In this document: piece by piece, positions 11,089 through 24,500 of the stretch
Position numbering within the stretch: position 1 is the first letter of the stretch
How the letters are laid out: every line of letters begins with the position of its first letter
Origin: Saccharina japonica
Lineage: Eukaryota; Sar; Phaeophyceae; Laminariales; Laminariaceae
Length of the DNA: 64,000 nucleotides
Reading direction: 5' to 3'
NCBI GenBank assembly: GCA_008828725.1
Contig: MEHQ01002640.1
Location: 12,501-76,500 of the forward strand
The notes under the pieces: generated by a model
Seen by the model: the letters and a program-made list of their open reading frames with translations, nothing else
Told to the model about the DNA's origin: nothing
The model's database searches: none
Position numbers and translations under genes: made by a program

Positions 11089-12547
11089 ATGAAGATCCGC
11101 CATGAAGTCAAATGTTTGCTCACCGCTCCTCACTGTCATGACCCGCCTCGTGTCTACGTATGTGTCGCGGCCGTCCTGCGCCCACGTTATATTGACATTA
11201 TGGTAGGAGCTTCGTGGCACTTCCACCGCGTGTCGCGCAGCCACAGCACCACGCCGTCCTCCTTCGGCACCAGCACGAATGCATCGCATTTCGGTTCTCC
11301 TGAAGGGGGGTTCGACCTTGGGAGCCCCGGAAACACCTCGAGCCCCCAGACCGAGCTTACACGTGTTCCCGGGAGTTTAGATTCCGGGCTACCGTTGCAG
11401 CTGATTCGAGCACACCAGGTAGGCACGCCCGAGCGGAAGGAGACGATCGGGGAGGAGACCGACGAGGGGCTTCTCGGAACAACGGTGGCGGTGGCACTAG
11501 CTCAAGTATCAAGAGAGCAACCAGCCGCACCTTCCTCACCCGCTGCGTTGACGAACGGTAACGATTCACCGCCGAAACGAATGCCACTGGGCACGGCAAG
11601 TGCCGCCGAACCGGCGGCGATGGTAGCCACCGTGGTCACCGTGGGGGCAGCGGCTTCTTCTGTGTGTTTTCCGTCGCAGCAAGATACGAAAAAACAGAAG
11701 ACCGCAGCAGTGGGGGCGTGGGGAGACGCAACGTTGGCGTCTTCAATACTAGGGGAAAGTGTTAAACCGGGACACAGCCGGGCTGTCCAATCGCCGCAAC
11801 CCGAATCCCAACTCGATCAACAGGCACCAACGAAATCAACACCGCTGCGAGAGCCGAACGTAGGCCGTACGTGGAACAAAACGAGACCGTCGCGAATTCG
11901 GCCGGCGGTTGACGATGGTGCGGAAGAGAAGGAGCAAGACCGTACCTCTACCACCAATATGACCTTCGCCCATGTAGAGGTGGCGGCGGTAGCGGGACTG
12001 GAGACAACGTCAGTTGCAGCAGCAGCGGCGACGGACAATGCAAAACCAAAGGTGGAAGAGGTACACCGTGAACGTAGAGCTATATCCGAGGCAATTCCTA
12101 CCTGCTCCTCGATTACGAACGTTGTCGATAGGACGGCGGCGGTAGCGGCGGCGGACGTTAAGAAGGAAACCAGACAGCTAACGCGCGGTAAGTTTAGCGT
12201 CCGAGATATCGCGGCCAGCGGCGGAAGCAGTCACGTGGGTCCTCGTGCTGCTTGGGTTGGAATGTCTTTGCGCCCAGAGCTGGAGGTGGTGCCACCTGCA
12301 AGTCGCCAACCCAATGCCGCATATGGGTCAATGAACGGTGACAGGGCGGACAGGGTCAACTTCACGGCGATCGGAGGACGGCGCTTGTCGGAACCGTGTC
12401 TACCAATAGGAGATACATTCGTGGAGCCGGAGATGTCGATGGGTGCAGAGCCAGCAACGGAGGTCTGGGAGCGCGTGATGCAGGATAACGTTAAATATGG
12501 GTTCTACGTCAACACGGCGGCCACGCGCATCGCCATGGCATCGAAAG
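11089..12547 (+). CDS. channel gene exon 1: low-complexity N-terminal region
   Basis: Long open frame rich in Ser, Ala, Thr, Gly and Pro with no transmembrane segment or known domain, for example PSSFGTSTNASHFGSPEGG. Part before the internal ATG at 11,200 may be 5' UTR. The open frame continues to TGA at 12,601, but a donor (AAAG|GTAGGA) at 12,547 leaves phase 1, which fits exon 2. The alternative is an independent intronless gene ending KRRMSPIR. I prefer exon 1 because of the phase match across two further junctions. Confidence 0.5.
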
Positions 12548-15500
12548 GTAGGACTGCGAGCGGAGGAAAACAGAGAAAGCGACGCATGTCACCTATACGG
12601 TGATACGACCTGATACGACCTGGTCTGGTCCTACGCGGCCTAAGATGCGGGTATTCACATACAATGTCACACCTGACGCCGGCGCCGACAGAGACTGCAG
12701 CTTTAGTTTATGCAACATCATCGTTGTTTCGTTCACGACCTGCTCTCTATAGGTTGGAAATATCGACGATTTGACCACTTGTCGAACGCCGGACAAACAT
12801 CGGACGGGGGGAAAAGAAGGGGCGTGACAACGCCATACGTTCACACACATCGTTGGGTATCTAAGCTCTTCTGTTTCCCCTACTACCATTACTTTTCCTG
12901 TCACACGGTGACCTATTTCCATTGCGAAGGTCGGTTAAGCATTTCATTTGTTCGCCGCAGGGTTCTTATTATATCTCTGATCCCACGTCCCCGTCTGAAT
13001 GGTCCAAGCTATGTGCTCTGCGGCATCACTACAGCTGTTGTGATGTTCTTAAATGTTACATTGTCATTTTTATTCGACATGCGCTCGCCATTGTTTCGGT
13101 CATGCAGGTTCCAACGAAGAAACGAGTAACAAGGATGAGGGGAGAGATCTCTTCACAGGTACGCGCACAGCGGGGGCGCTGTCGTCCCGCCCACGGTAGA
13201 AACTGTACAGATGTATCCAGAGTCGAAGTGCAGCATTCGGAGGGGTGGATCAGGTGCATTCACTGCCATTCTACCACACCTCTATGCTGCGCGGGAGCCT
13301 CGCCAGTATTTCGATAGCCGCATGCGTCTATTGCTACGATGCTCGACATGACAGCTGCTTCGTACCCACAATGGAAGTACTGTGGAGCAGCCGATACTGG
13401 AGGTACATTATTTTGCCTTGCAGCTATAGGAGCACCGAACACCTAACTGTGGCGACGACTCGTAGTTTCGCAATGAAGCAGAACGAAGCCGCCCCCCTCC
13501 GACACACAATGTACTCGGCAACCCATTTTCCCCTTAGAATCACGACACACCGCGAACCTCGAGAGTTGAGGCACTTAGACCTGACACCAGTAGGGGAATA
13601 TGGTGTGCCTGGCACTGCAATTGCAGTGCGCCTCATGAACACGACGACCAGCAACAAGGATACACTTGACGACTAGTGCTACGATAGGGGGTTACCCACA
13701 TTTTCACTACCGGGTTTTGGCCACTCGGACGAGTGGCTCCGAATCAAACTGAACATTTGACCTATACATCATATTTTGGCGTTGCGTAACAAAACCTCGA
13801 ATGGCGGCGCAGATAGAACATCAGAAAAACAAACAAATGTTATCAGTAGAACGCAGTAAAGCAGTCACTCGGCCGAGTGGCTCTGTGCAGGTGAAAAACA
13901 AGCACCTATACATGACCCCCCCGTCGTAGCACCAGTCTGACCGTAACGTATATTGCAGGGGTGTTATGTCAAAACGAGGTAACATCCGACATTACGATCG
14001 ACCTTAGAACATTTAATAAAAGGCACGGGAATGGATCCTGTGAAGGAGGCGGTAGCATGGAACCGAAACGACGAAAGCGAGCCAGGGAGATACGACAGAA
14101 CAACGCGCGCTTGGACTCAGGATTATAGGCCCTCCGAAAGAGTGAATGGCTTCGACACATGGAACTCCTAAACCCGTCAACATACGCGAACCAAGAAAAC
14201 CCGGACGTGGATGGGAGCGGCCAGAGTGCAGGCAGGCGGTCGGTTCGAGGGCAATTGTTTCGGCGATTCGCTTTCTTGTTCAGATATGCGCTTATTTATC
14301 GCAAGTATTGGCCAACACCAGCTTAGCGTCACATACACGAGCATATCCCGTTCTCCAAACCCAACGCCAATCTAGACACGCACAGGCCTCAGTGTCAATA
14401 TTGTGTCCTTGCCTCACGTATCCCTCTAGCGATGTTAACGGTTGGAAGCGCCGTCCCGGGTACAGATTCCAAAGCGATTTACTCCAAGGGAAACGAACCA
14501 TATACTGCCAAACTCAAGTAAGCATGATCACTTGGCCCCTCCCTTGCAAGGACGTATATGCAATGCTACCCCCTGCGCGTTCCCCTTCTCTGTCCCGTGC
14601 GTACTCGCGTAAATGCTGACATGCCCTGGCTTTCGTTTTGTTCCTTTGTCCCAGACATGACCACCCTAGTGGAGGCGATCGACAGCGGTGATCCCAGCGC
14701 GGTGAGGGTGGTGGTGGACTTCATCGGAGATCATGAGGCGGCTAAACAGCTGTCAGCCTTGCGCACCAACGACAGCCATCAGCTGGAGACGGTCGTTATG
14801 CTGGCGGCTCTTCGCGGAGACGTGGAGATGTTTCACGCCGTTCTTCGACCCCTCCGGCGCACATTGACCGAGTGGCAGGTAATATTTGCGGGCGAAGCGG
14901 GCCTTTCTGCATTGTCACGTAGGGGAGTGAGCTGGTGTTGGGCCTGATTTGTTTTGCACGACATTGGTTGTAGAGTGTGCAACGTATTGTGGTTGTGAAG
15001 GAAGCGAACGAGATAGAAAAAGGGAGGGAAGGACGGATGGCAGAGCGGTACGGATGCTTCACGTGGGTTAGAGATTTGAATGGTGTCGGGCCGCGTTGTT
15101 TTTAGTATTTCCAAAATATATGGGGATGTGGCCTTCGTTCGTAACAGCAGCTAGTGTACCGGGGCGGGACCATTATGTTACTTAGTCCTTGTTTGGGTGT
15201 CGTCCGTCGGGTCGTTTTATATTTCCGGGTTGTTGTCGGACAATAGCCCATGCAAAGCTTTTCATGAACACCTGTACTGCAAGAGGTGTTCGGCATTCTT
15301 ACAAACACAGTATACCAGCTGCGAGTATGTCTGTATGAGTCGTTCATCAGATTTGTCAAGCCACTTGACACCTCAGCCACGCGTATTCTACATTCCACGT
15401 ATATCCATTTTACGGTCGGCGTTTTTTTTCTTTATTAATTAATTGTGGTGGTGGTTGTTCGAGGAGACTGCTTACCGAAAAACACCTGAGGCAACACGCA

Positions 15501-18500
15501 ACCCAGATATCATTAAAAAAAACTCGTTGCGTGCGACATGCACGAGAACCTGCTGCCTTGACGCTACCCTCTCGTCGTATACCAGGCTGTGATATTTCAT
15601 GGTTGCTGGTATCGGTGGGGGCATCTCTGCGCTAGCGTGGTCCTGGGCGTTAATTACGTCTAGGTTATATAATCACCGTGGTAGTTGTGAGGGGAATATA
15701 CTAGCAATGTCAGTGGTAGCGTTGATAGTAGTGGCGGCGGCGGCTGTCGTCGTGACACTTCATCGCTCGCACAAGGGCCATAGACTGAGCAATCAAATTC
15801 CCTCGGCGCAAACCCGTTGAACTGCAGTTGCCACCACTGTCGTGCGAGAGCAAGGCACTAACCAAGAAGCAACTGAGGTCGGTCACCGCTCAGAATAACC
15901 CCCGACACGGTGCCCTCTTCGACTGGCGCCATTCTCCCCACCATCCGTGCAGTTTATCGACGCACGACGTGCCTATGACCTACGCATGTAATATACCCAC
16001 CGGGTCGGCCTAATAGCAGCATTTACGACGTAAACCTCGTGCAGATCACCGACGTACTCAACGCCAGGGGAGAGGACGGGTGTTCGCTGCTGACGGCGGC
16101 GGCCGAAGGAGGTAATGAGGCCGTTTTTGTGGACGTCCCCCTTCTCATGGGAGGCAAGGTGAGTGCTCGCGGCTTTCAGAGGGCAATTGTTGCTATCCAC
16201 GGCGCAGCGAGAACACATGGTTTCCTCTGGCGGTAGAAGTAACAGCAGCAACTGAATAATCAGAAGCACATGCTACTGCCAGGTACTACGAACATAGTCA
16301 TAGTTCGATACGGCGGCTGTATTCTGAAGGATACGGTATGACATACGCGAGAGGCTACTGTGCGACATTGTCTGGCTTACCGTATCATAGGGAGGAGCAT
16401 ACCACTACACGTATGATAGATAACGCGTCCCGATGCCACCTTGCTTCTATAGGAGCGTTGGCTGAGCTCGTCGCCGTTGGATGTAACAGCAACATCAGCA
16501 GTAGCAGCAGTAGCGGGAGTAGCAGCAGCAATACCAACAACAACCACAACGACAACAACGCTACAAACCGAGTTTAGAAAATCTTGAACATTGAGCTCAT
16601 AGCCTAACCGTTCGACCGTCATCCACGACAATTGGACCAACTATTAGCAGTGTTACTATAGTGCAGTGATGTTACTGTCCTGCACTTACTCAATATATCT
16701 CATACATTTATCTTTGTGCCGACATGTAATCAAGGATAAGGTTTGGGAGACGCTCTCAGAGGGGGAGGCTCGCTGTCTCATGAAAAAGGCGGCCAAAAGC
16801 GGAAATGTAGCAATGTTTGACAAGGCCAAGGAGGCGGTTCTGGTGAGGGGCAAGGTGAGAATGATGACCATGTCTGGGAGATTGGACCCCCGGAGGTTGT
16901 TGATCAACAGCACTATGGAAATACACCGACAATATTTACATGCTATACTGCAGACATCTCGTTTTCCCCTTAGCGATCTCCTTTCGGATGTCCATATGGC
17001 ATAACGCCTGTGTAGGTGATATTTGGCACGACCAAAATGTTGCGTAGCTAGGTCGGGATCGAACGCGTTGGATGGAGGAGGCTCGCTGAAGAACGAGAGG
17101 GGTGAAGAGCTGACAGTGACAAAAAAGCATCATGGTAACAGGCCTTTCAGTTTAAGCGTCTTGCTCTCAATTGCCGTTGGAAAACGTACAGTTGGTTTGC
17201 TCCGTTCCATCCTTCGTGCAGCCAAATCAAACTTTGGTCGCCCGAGGAACCGGTGTCCACCAGGCACGGGTTAGCTGACGGTTCTACGCGATACGCCCAC
17301 GGGGGCGGGCGCGGTCTGACGGGCATTGCCGAGTTGGAGATCTGAAGTCTAGCCGCGATAGTAAATCCCCAGCGCGTCTCCCTTCGCCTGTAGTTCCACA
17401 CACATGAGCTTTCGACGCGTACACCACTCCACGTCGTGATGGGATACGTTTGCGGTCGACTATCGGTCAAGGTAGTCGCCGGGGCGTGGAGACGGCACTG
17501 CACTACGAGACGGTCTAGGTGCCACATTGGCGTGTGTTGGAGAGGCTCGATTAACACTACCGTATCCTAGGACATAGATGCTGGCCACAAAAGAAAACAC
17601 AGGAATGGGATGAGATGAAAACGCGATGAACGCCAAAATGTCGGAAGTGTTTCTATCCGGAGTCGGACCGGTGGTCTGTCTCGAAACGGATGCGCGATTA
17701 ATAGTCGAAACGACTGGGCCAACCAACAAATGAGCACGTCCCCCCCCGTCTCTCTTTCGCTCGTCTTTGTCGGTCAGCGAGTCGCCTCGTTGGCGATGGA
17801 CGCCAATGAAGACCCGTACGAAACGGGCATCGTCATTGAGGCAGCGATGAGCGGCAGTGGGGCGATGATAGACGTCGTTGTGGCCGCCATGTCCAATCTG
17901 CTGAACGAATTTAGGGTGGGTATGGTTTTTCTGTGTTGTCCTCACACTGTCAATAAAATGGGTCAGACGGGAGGGGGTTGGAATCGTGCAGGTGCAGGTC
18001 CCTTGGTTTGTATCGCCAAGCGAGAGTGAAGAACACGATATTGTTCATTTGACAAAGTTCGTGATTGCCCATCGGCTATGTCTATGTCGCGCACGAGAGT
18101 AGCACTGAGCCCATACGTACCCCAATCCACCTACTGCGTCGTTATTCCCGTCGGTCACTGCTACTGTAGTCCGTCCGTCCCTTCCCTACCCTTCCGATGT
18201 GTTTGAGTAGCCTCCTCCCTTGAATTATGCATGACGCTGTGTGTGCCGGGCACGAGTTACTCCATTCCCTTCATCTCGGACGGCTGGCGCTGCTGCTGTT
18301 GCTGCTGCTTTACTGGTTCGTTTGTGTGTGGCGCATTGTTGGTTTGCGACAGGTTGCCGCTGGGGTGACGTCGTGTGCTGGACCTCGCCGTATGTCAGTG
18401 CTAATGGTCGCGGCCGAGACCGGGAGCCTGGAGGCCGTGACAGCCGTCAGGAATGCTTTATCGTCAATCTCCGCTGGTGCCAAGGCCATCGTGAGTGTCG

Positions 18501-21500
18501 AACGTGATGAATCTCGTCAGTATATTACTGCCTCTCGTTGTTCCTTGCTTCCATGGTTCTATTGGTGTGTTCCCTCGTCCGCCGTATTGCATAAAAATGT
18601 GCCACACAGCCAGGGCAAGGAAAACCGCGAGATCCATGCCGAGTCGAGTGCTCTGGAGTCGTTGTGTGGTGTGGTGTGGTGCGGTGTGGCGTGGTGAGGT
18701 GTGACGCGGTGTGGTGTTGCATTTTATGATGTGTACGTGTCGTGTAAGGGATGCCAGACTCAAAATTAAGATAGTGAAATTGTCGCTAGGCACTCGCGCA
18801 GCAGGAGATTTATACCTGTCGTCAACTTGTGTGCGTTGGTGCGTGGTAGGAGGTGGGACCACATTGTTTTTGTGTTTTCCCACCGCCATTGTAGTCTGTC
18901 GTGCTGTCGCTGTTTGGTCACAAGACCGAAGACGCCCGCGTCAGGTTCAAATGCCATACTGATTTCGTTTACGGGTAGTAGGTGGCACGGTCGAGTATAC
19001 ATCGCGGCCGCGGACTCATGGCGCCGAGAATCTACATTAAAGTCGCCTTAGGCTTTGGTAATCCCGCGGGACGTGACTAGCTCGGTGCGTTAGCAATACT
19101 AGAAGAGTGGAAGTGATCTCGGTATTTCCGTCCGTGTTTACAGTGGACACCTCTCCTCATAACCGCATTAGGGAAATCACCACGCGATCCACGAGCTCCC
19201 TACACTCCACACGTGAGCACCCATGAATCTTGGTCGCAGCGGCACAGCCGGAGAAATGTGAGGCCTGCTGATCTGGCGGGCATAATAAGTAGCAGATGGG
19301 CTGTTCTAAAAGCGACCTCCGGCAACGCATCATCAGCAGCAGCGGCTGGCCGCTGTTTCAAAATGTCGTGTTGTCGCATAAAACGTAATTGACAGTTGCA
19401 CAAAATACTAAACCAACGGTTTCACGCATAATAAAACGTTTTAGTATTGAGTGGAAAACCCTCTGTTTTTGTGACAACACGTATTTACGCAGCAGCACAG
19501 CACAAGGTAACCGGCGGACTTGTTTCGCATGCAACGCACAAGGCACCTGCGCACCCACCCACCGGTGCCGAGCCGGCCACAAACCGTATATTAGCGTGCC
19601 TGCAAAATGTGCCAGCTGAAGTGTATTCCATCGTGTCAAATTGATATAGTTGCCGGTGGGTTCTAAAGAAAATATCAAACATTGGACCGAGAGCTAGAGT
19701 TTGTTAAAATAATCCAACGGGCGTTACCAGGTGCCCCGCCGCGCCCACTGACGACGATAAGCGAGGGGCTTCGCTGGGACAGAGATAGATATCGTCGCTT
19801 GGGCTTGGTCGAACCCGATTGGCGGCGGCTGTGGAAAAGATGTGGCGACCCCAACAGCCACAGCTGCGGCAGCCGCACCACACCCCCAGAAACAAAAGCC
19901 GTTGGCAAATACGAGGTTGCGCCTCATCAAAAACCGGCCGGACGGACGCACACATGCAAATTCAACGGAAGTGCGAGTCATGGCGATTCAAAACGACCCC
20001 TGAAAACAGCGGCGGCGGGAGAAGTAGAAACACTGGCGTTCGTTCGTAATATGTATCGACGGTACTTACGGGGAGCGCGGGCGTTAGAAGTTCACCGAAT
20101 AAACTATAACGACGCCCCACGAATATACCTTCTGTCGGGAACGCCAACTATACAGCCGAGTCTCTTGCGTCCCGCCACGAGAAAGGTTGGGTGTAACACC
20201 TTTCGTTGGGAAATTTCCAACCGCAGTACTACAGCAGTGTTATAGCAAAGCAAATGAACAAGTCCCATATCAACCAGCAATGGAAAAATGACACCAACAA
20301 GAGCAACACTTATGTACAGCTGGGGGCATGCGCGGGCATGCTGTTTCTTTCCTGCTCGGCATGTCTTCATACTTCGTATGTATGAGTCGCTGATCTTCAG
20401 AGTGTTTCAATCACTCCGCCACAACGTATCGCCAGCTGTATTTGCTGTGGCTACTAAGAACATATTGTCCACCACGCAGATGGCACGCAACATGTCCCCG
20501 GCCCCTACCCAAGCGAAAGTCGCAGCGTCAGAGCGAATATCAATCCAACTATGACCAAGAAACACCATTAACATATGTTCTTCTTCCCCCCCCCCCTCCC
20601 CGCTCCTCCCCACGTCCACCTTGGCTCCGGTGTCCACAATGGGTTCACGCTCTGTCGATCAAATCTACGTTTCCACCGTCATGCGACACAAACGTAAGAG
20701 AAACATGGTCACTGCCAAGGACATCCACGGAATGACAGCTCTGTACTACGCAGCGAATAGCGGCGTGTTCGAGATCGTTCGAATCGTATCCGAATTAATG
20801 GCTCGATATATTTCCGTCAGCAAGGTGTGCATTCGTAATGTTCCGGCGAAACGTCAGCCACATGTCGATGTTTACGTGTTTGTGTTACCAACAGTTTTGC
20901 CAGGCACGTTGCACTTGCATAGATGAAACAAGGCTAGTTTGCGAAGGCTCATGGAGTGAAACTATTGCCACGGCTATTGCGATACAAGCAAGTTATATCG
21001 TGTTGAGTATCGTTCGCTGCTCGGTGCCCTGTGATTTAGACAGATACGATACGTTAGTACGGAATAATTGAGAACGTGTGGTATCCCAAAGCGTTTCGTA
21101 CGGCGATGGTGTTTGTAGGTGCATGGGGTAATAAGGGCATCTCGGCAAAGTTCATTTCACTTCGCTTGGGGTGACATTTATTTACCATATTGGTTTACAC
21201 ATCGCGTTCTATTACGCAATTCTGTTTCGCTGCTCGTTGGCTCTCCGTCAGTTATCCTTTGGTGTCGGAAATGTTTTGGACATAAACTACGAATCGTCAG
21301 CATCCACCCCCAGTATTTTAGTCGGCATAAGTTTGTGATAAAATGATGTCGTCCAGTATCTGAATAGTCGCTTTCGTTCCTGGAATGTTGGGTCCGTTTG
21401 TACACGAAGGCGGACTGTTGGTAAAAACCAAACAACACGACGCGAGATATGCTGTATAGCGGTCGAGAAGGCTTCTTCTGAATGTGGTGTTCTCCCAGCG

Positions 21501-24500
21501 AAAGCTGTAAAAAGGCTGACCTGATGGCATCACGACTCTAGAACAACACGGTTGTGGCGGCGAGAGAGACTACAGCGTGCATCTACTTCAACGCAGTAGG
21601 CGCTAGCTGTTCGACTGCTTCATACTCAATACATGGACCGACTAAACAAGCGTCAGCGTTATTCCACTGCCTCGACATCCCACGCCTGGGTCGCGTTCGG
21701 GGTGTTGCAGTCTGATATTTTTCGGCATCTGCTCGTTTGTACTTTGTCATGTTAAATTCGGTCTAGCCTGACGGCTGTATGTTATGTTCACAGTGGTTGG
21801 GCTCGTTGCGGTGTGTTTCAACCCCGTGCGTGCTTGCCCCGATGGATGCTACCCTCGCCTACCAACTGTCCTGTCTGGACCTTTCAAACGATTGAAACGG
21901 TACTTCAACTCTCCAACCGGATGGGACAACGAAGATGTTGGACGTATACAGCGCGGCTCTCGCCACGTGCTGCGTCAACCTCGTTACGCCGGTGAGCAAA
22001 AGTGGGCATTTAAATTGCTGTTTTTTCATGCAAGGTCAACGACATGAACGACTGAGAGATGGGTTGTTGCCGGCGTAGAGTTATCTAAACTGGAACCTCG
22101 TTCTTGACACAAATACTTAGGAGCCAACTTGACGCCCAGCATGTACACGACCGGCCCCGAGTGGCACGGGGTACATCGAAGATCAAGGCGTTTCGTTGGC
22201 GTCGTTCGCGCGTTTGCGTGTACAACAGATTGCAGAATCATGTATCAACCACGTAAGCATTTGCCCAAAGTTCTGCAAGTAGCCGCTTCGGCAACGGTGT
22301 TTGCAGACATTACTCTGGGACGCCGTATTTTGAACCTACGATCAAGCTGAGACCCACGTTCCACTCCTTGTATGGTATGAACCCCGAGCGTTCACGACGA
22401 CGAAAGCGGAAAACGCGTTGGTCTTGCGCGAGTGGTCGCCCCCACACGAGGCATTCCTCCGACATTGACAATCAAACTCATCACGACGACAAAATGATAT
22501 ATGGATGCGGTTTAAACGGTCGCACGGAGAGAATGGCAAGGGGAGCGAGTGTTGTTTCCGCCTCCTTTGTAAAGGTTTGGGCCGTTCGGACCGAGTCCGG
22601 GTACCCGTGGCGTTTGAAGGTAGCGTAGCTGACATCACTTAAAGGCCTTAGGTCTGCTGAAGATTGTCACACGGTACTCGTGCCGGGCAGGTGCTCCCCC
22701 CCACAACGCGTTGCGGCGTCCAAAGCGCGAAAACTCGTCCGGCTTTATAGTTGAAATACACATGACGGTTGACGAACTGGTATATCTCTCATCGATCATT
22801 TTCGTGTGAGGAAGAGCAATCACAACTGAGTCAGGTTTACATCCAAACCAATTGGTCGATACTCAATCTTACAAGCCCAACCTTCGGTGTAGGTTTGCTC
22901 GCTGTACGTTCGTCATGTGGGTAAACAAGCTCTACAACGAAGGGATAGAGTCGTACGGGAAGCGGCCGAGCAGGGGGTGATATCATACCACCTTCTTGTG
23001 ACAACTGCGAGGATTGTGGTTTGTTGTTCCGTCTGAGCCAGCCGACGCGTTTTTGTTCAAGTTGCCCCTACCATGTAGCCGACCCAAACATCTCTTACAC
23101 ACACTAAGCGCACCACTCCAGCCCTTTAACGTAGCTGAAAGGGGCCTCGTATCGATGAGCACGGTGTGCTGGATTGCTTCCAATAAATCGTGGCTCACGT
23201 ACGTACATTGCACCTGCACATTTGTATTTATAAGAACCCGCGTCCACATTATGTGTGAAAATCGTCAAGCCGGGACAGCCACTGCGGTGATTTTCGTTGG
23301 TGAAACGACTGCGTTGATTCTCTGGAACGGACTGGAATAAGGTATCTACTGCGACCGGCGCTATGCTCTGTTTATCGTTCTTTGCCTCTGGTCCCCGTAT
23401 CGCTCTGCGGCACTCCCCCCTCTTACCTATACTGGTGCATCTGCTGACTGCGTCGTCGGTGTGACGTAGTGATCGCATAGGTATGTACTATATCTCCAGC
23501 CCCCTCCTACTTTCAAAACTCAGATCCAGAGTCACATACCGAGCACTCTTCCCCCCTCTCCGCTACGCTACGTGCCTCCTTCATCGCGAGAAGAGCTCAG
23601 CAATTGTTTTGGGCCGTCGATTTGCATCCAGTCGGGCGTGCACACCGCTAGGGGTTGTTTGGAGTTCATTATTTTGTGCAAAAATAAAACAACCATTGGG
23701 GGGGCTCAAAAACACGCAATCGACCTTTTGTAGTCTTGAGGTTTACAATATGGCGCCGAAGACTCCAGTCGTTCCGTCTTACATTTTCGAGTTCACTTCG
23801 TTGCCGTTCGTGTATGTCGCCGGATGCAAAACTCAGGTCGATAACGAGCTTCTTGGAGCGGTTTCATTCCTTTTGCAGCAAGGCGCGAAGCCCGGGGCGC
23901 TTGCCATCACCCGACTCTCGGCCAGCGTCCCGTTTCCCCGCTTAAAGGTTGGCCCGACTGCCGTTCATTGGTTTTGTTCTGCATTTGTTTGCCCGCGACG
24001 TGACAAGTGCGTCAGTTGTGACATCAACCAACTTAGTCCCGATTGAACTATTTTGATTTGAGAGCAATGTATGTCGCGAGTGGTTTTACATGTCCTCGTT
24101 AGTTATATAGGCAGGTGGCGACTATAACCTCTAACCTTCTGGCCCATAACTAGTAGGACGATGGCGACAATACCACATCACATTCGTACGTGCGGTAACC
24201 GCAGAGTCCGTTGGGACAACGGGTATGGTTCCGACACGTGTCATTCATGATTCCTTGGGAGGGGGGTAACATCATATCGAGTGCTTGGTAACGTTTTTAT
24301 GGCGAACCTCCGATTGTCTATGTCTGCAGGAGAGTCTGCTCGGAGCGGTGTCTTCGGCGAGAAACCCGTTCGTTCCAGGCATGAACCTCTCCGTCGTCCT
24401 TGTCGGGGCGGCAAGAAGAGCCGTCGAGGGGGAAAAGCGCGCTCTGCTTTCGATGCAGGTATGACTACCGCTTGGGAGTGTTTGTTGGTCATGCAGCTGA

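Noticed and set aside
19682-20245. 187-codon plus-strand ORF in intron 7 of the channel gene
   Set aside because: No ATG at its start, no splice sites that keep the channel phase, and no recognisable domain. The flanking exons already join in phase.
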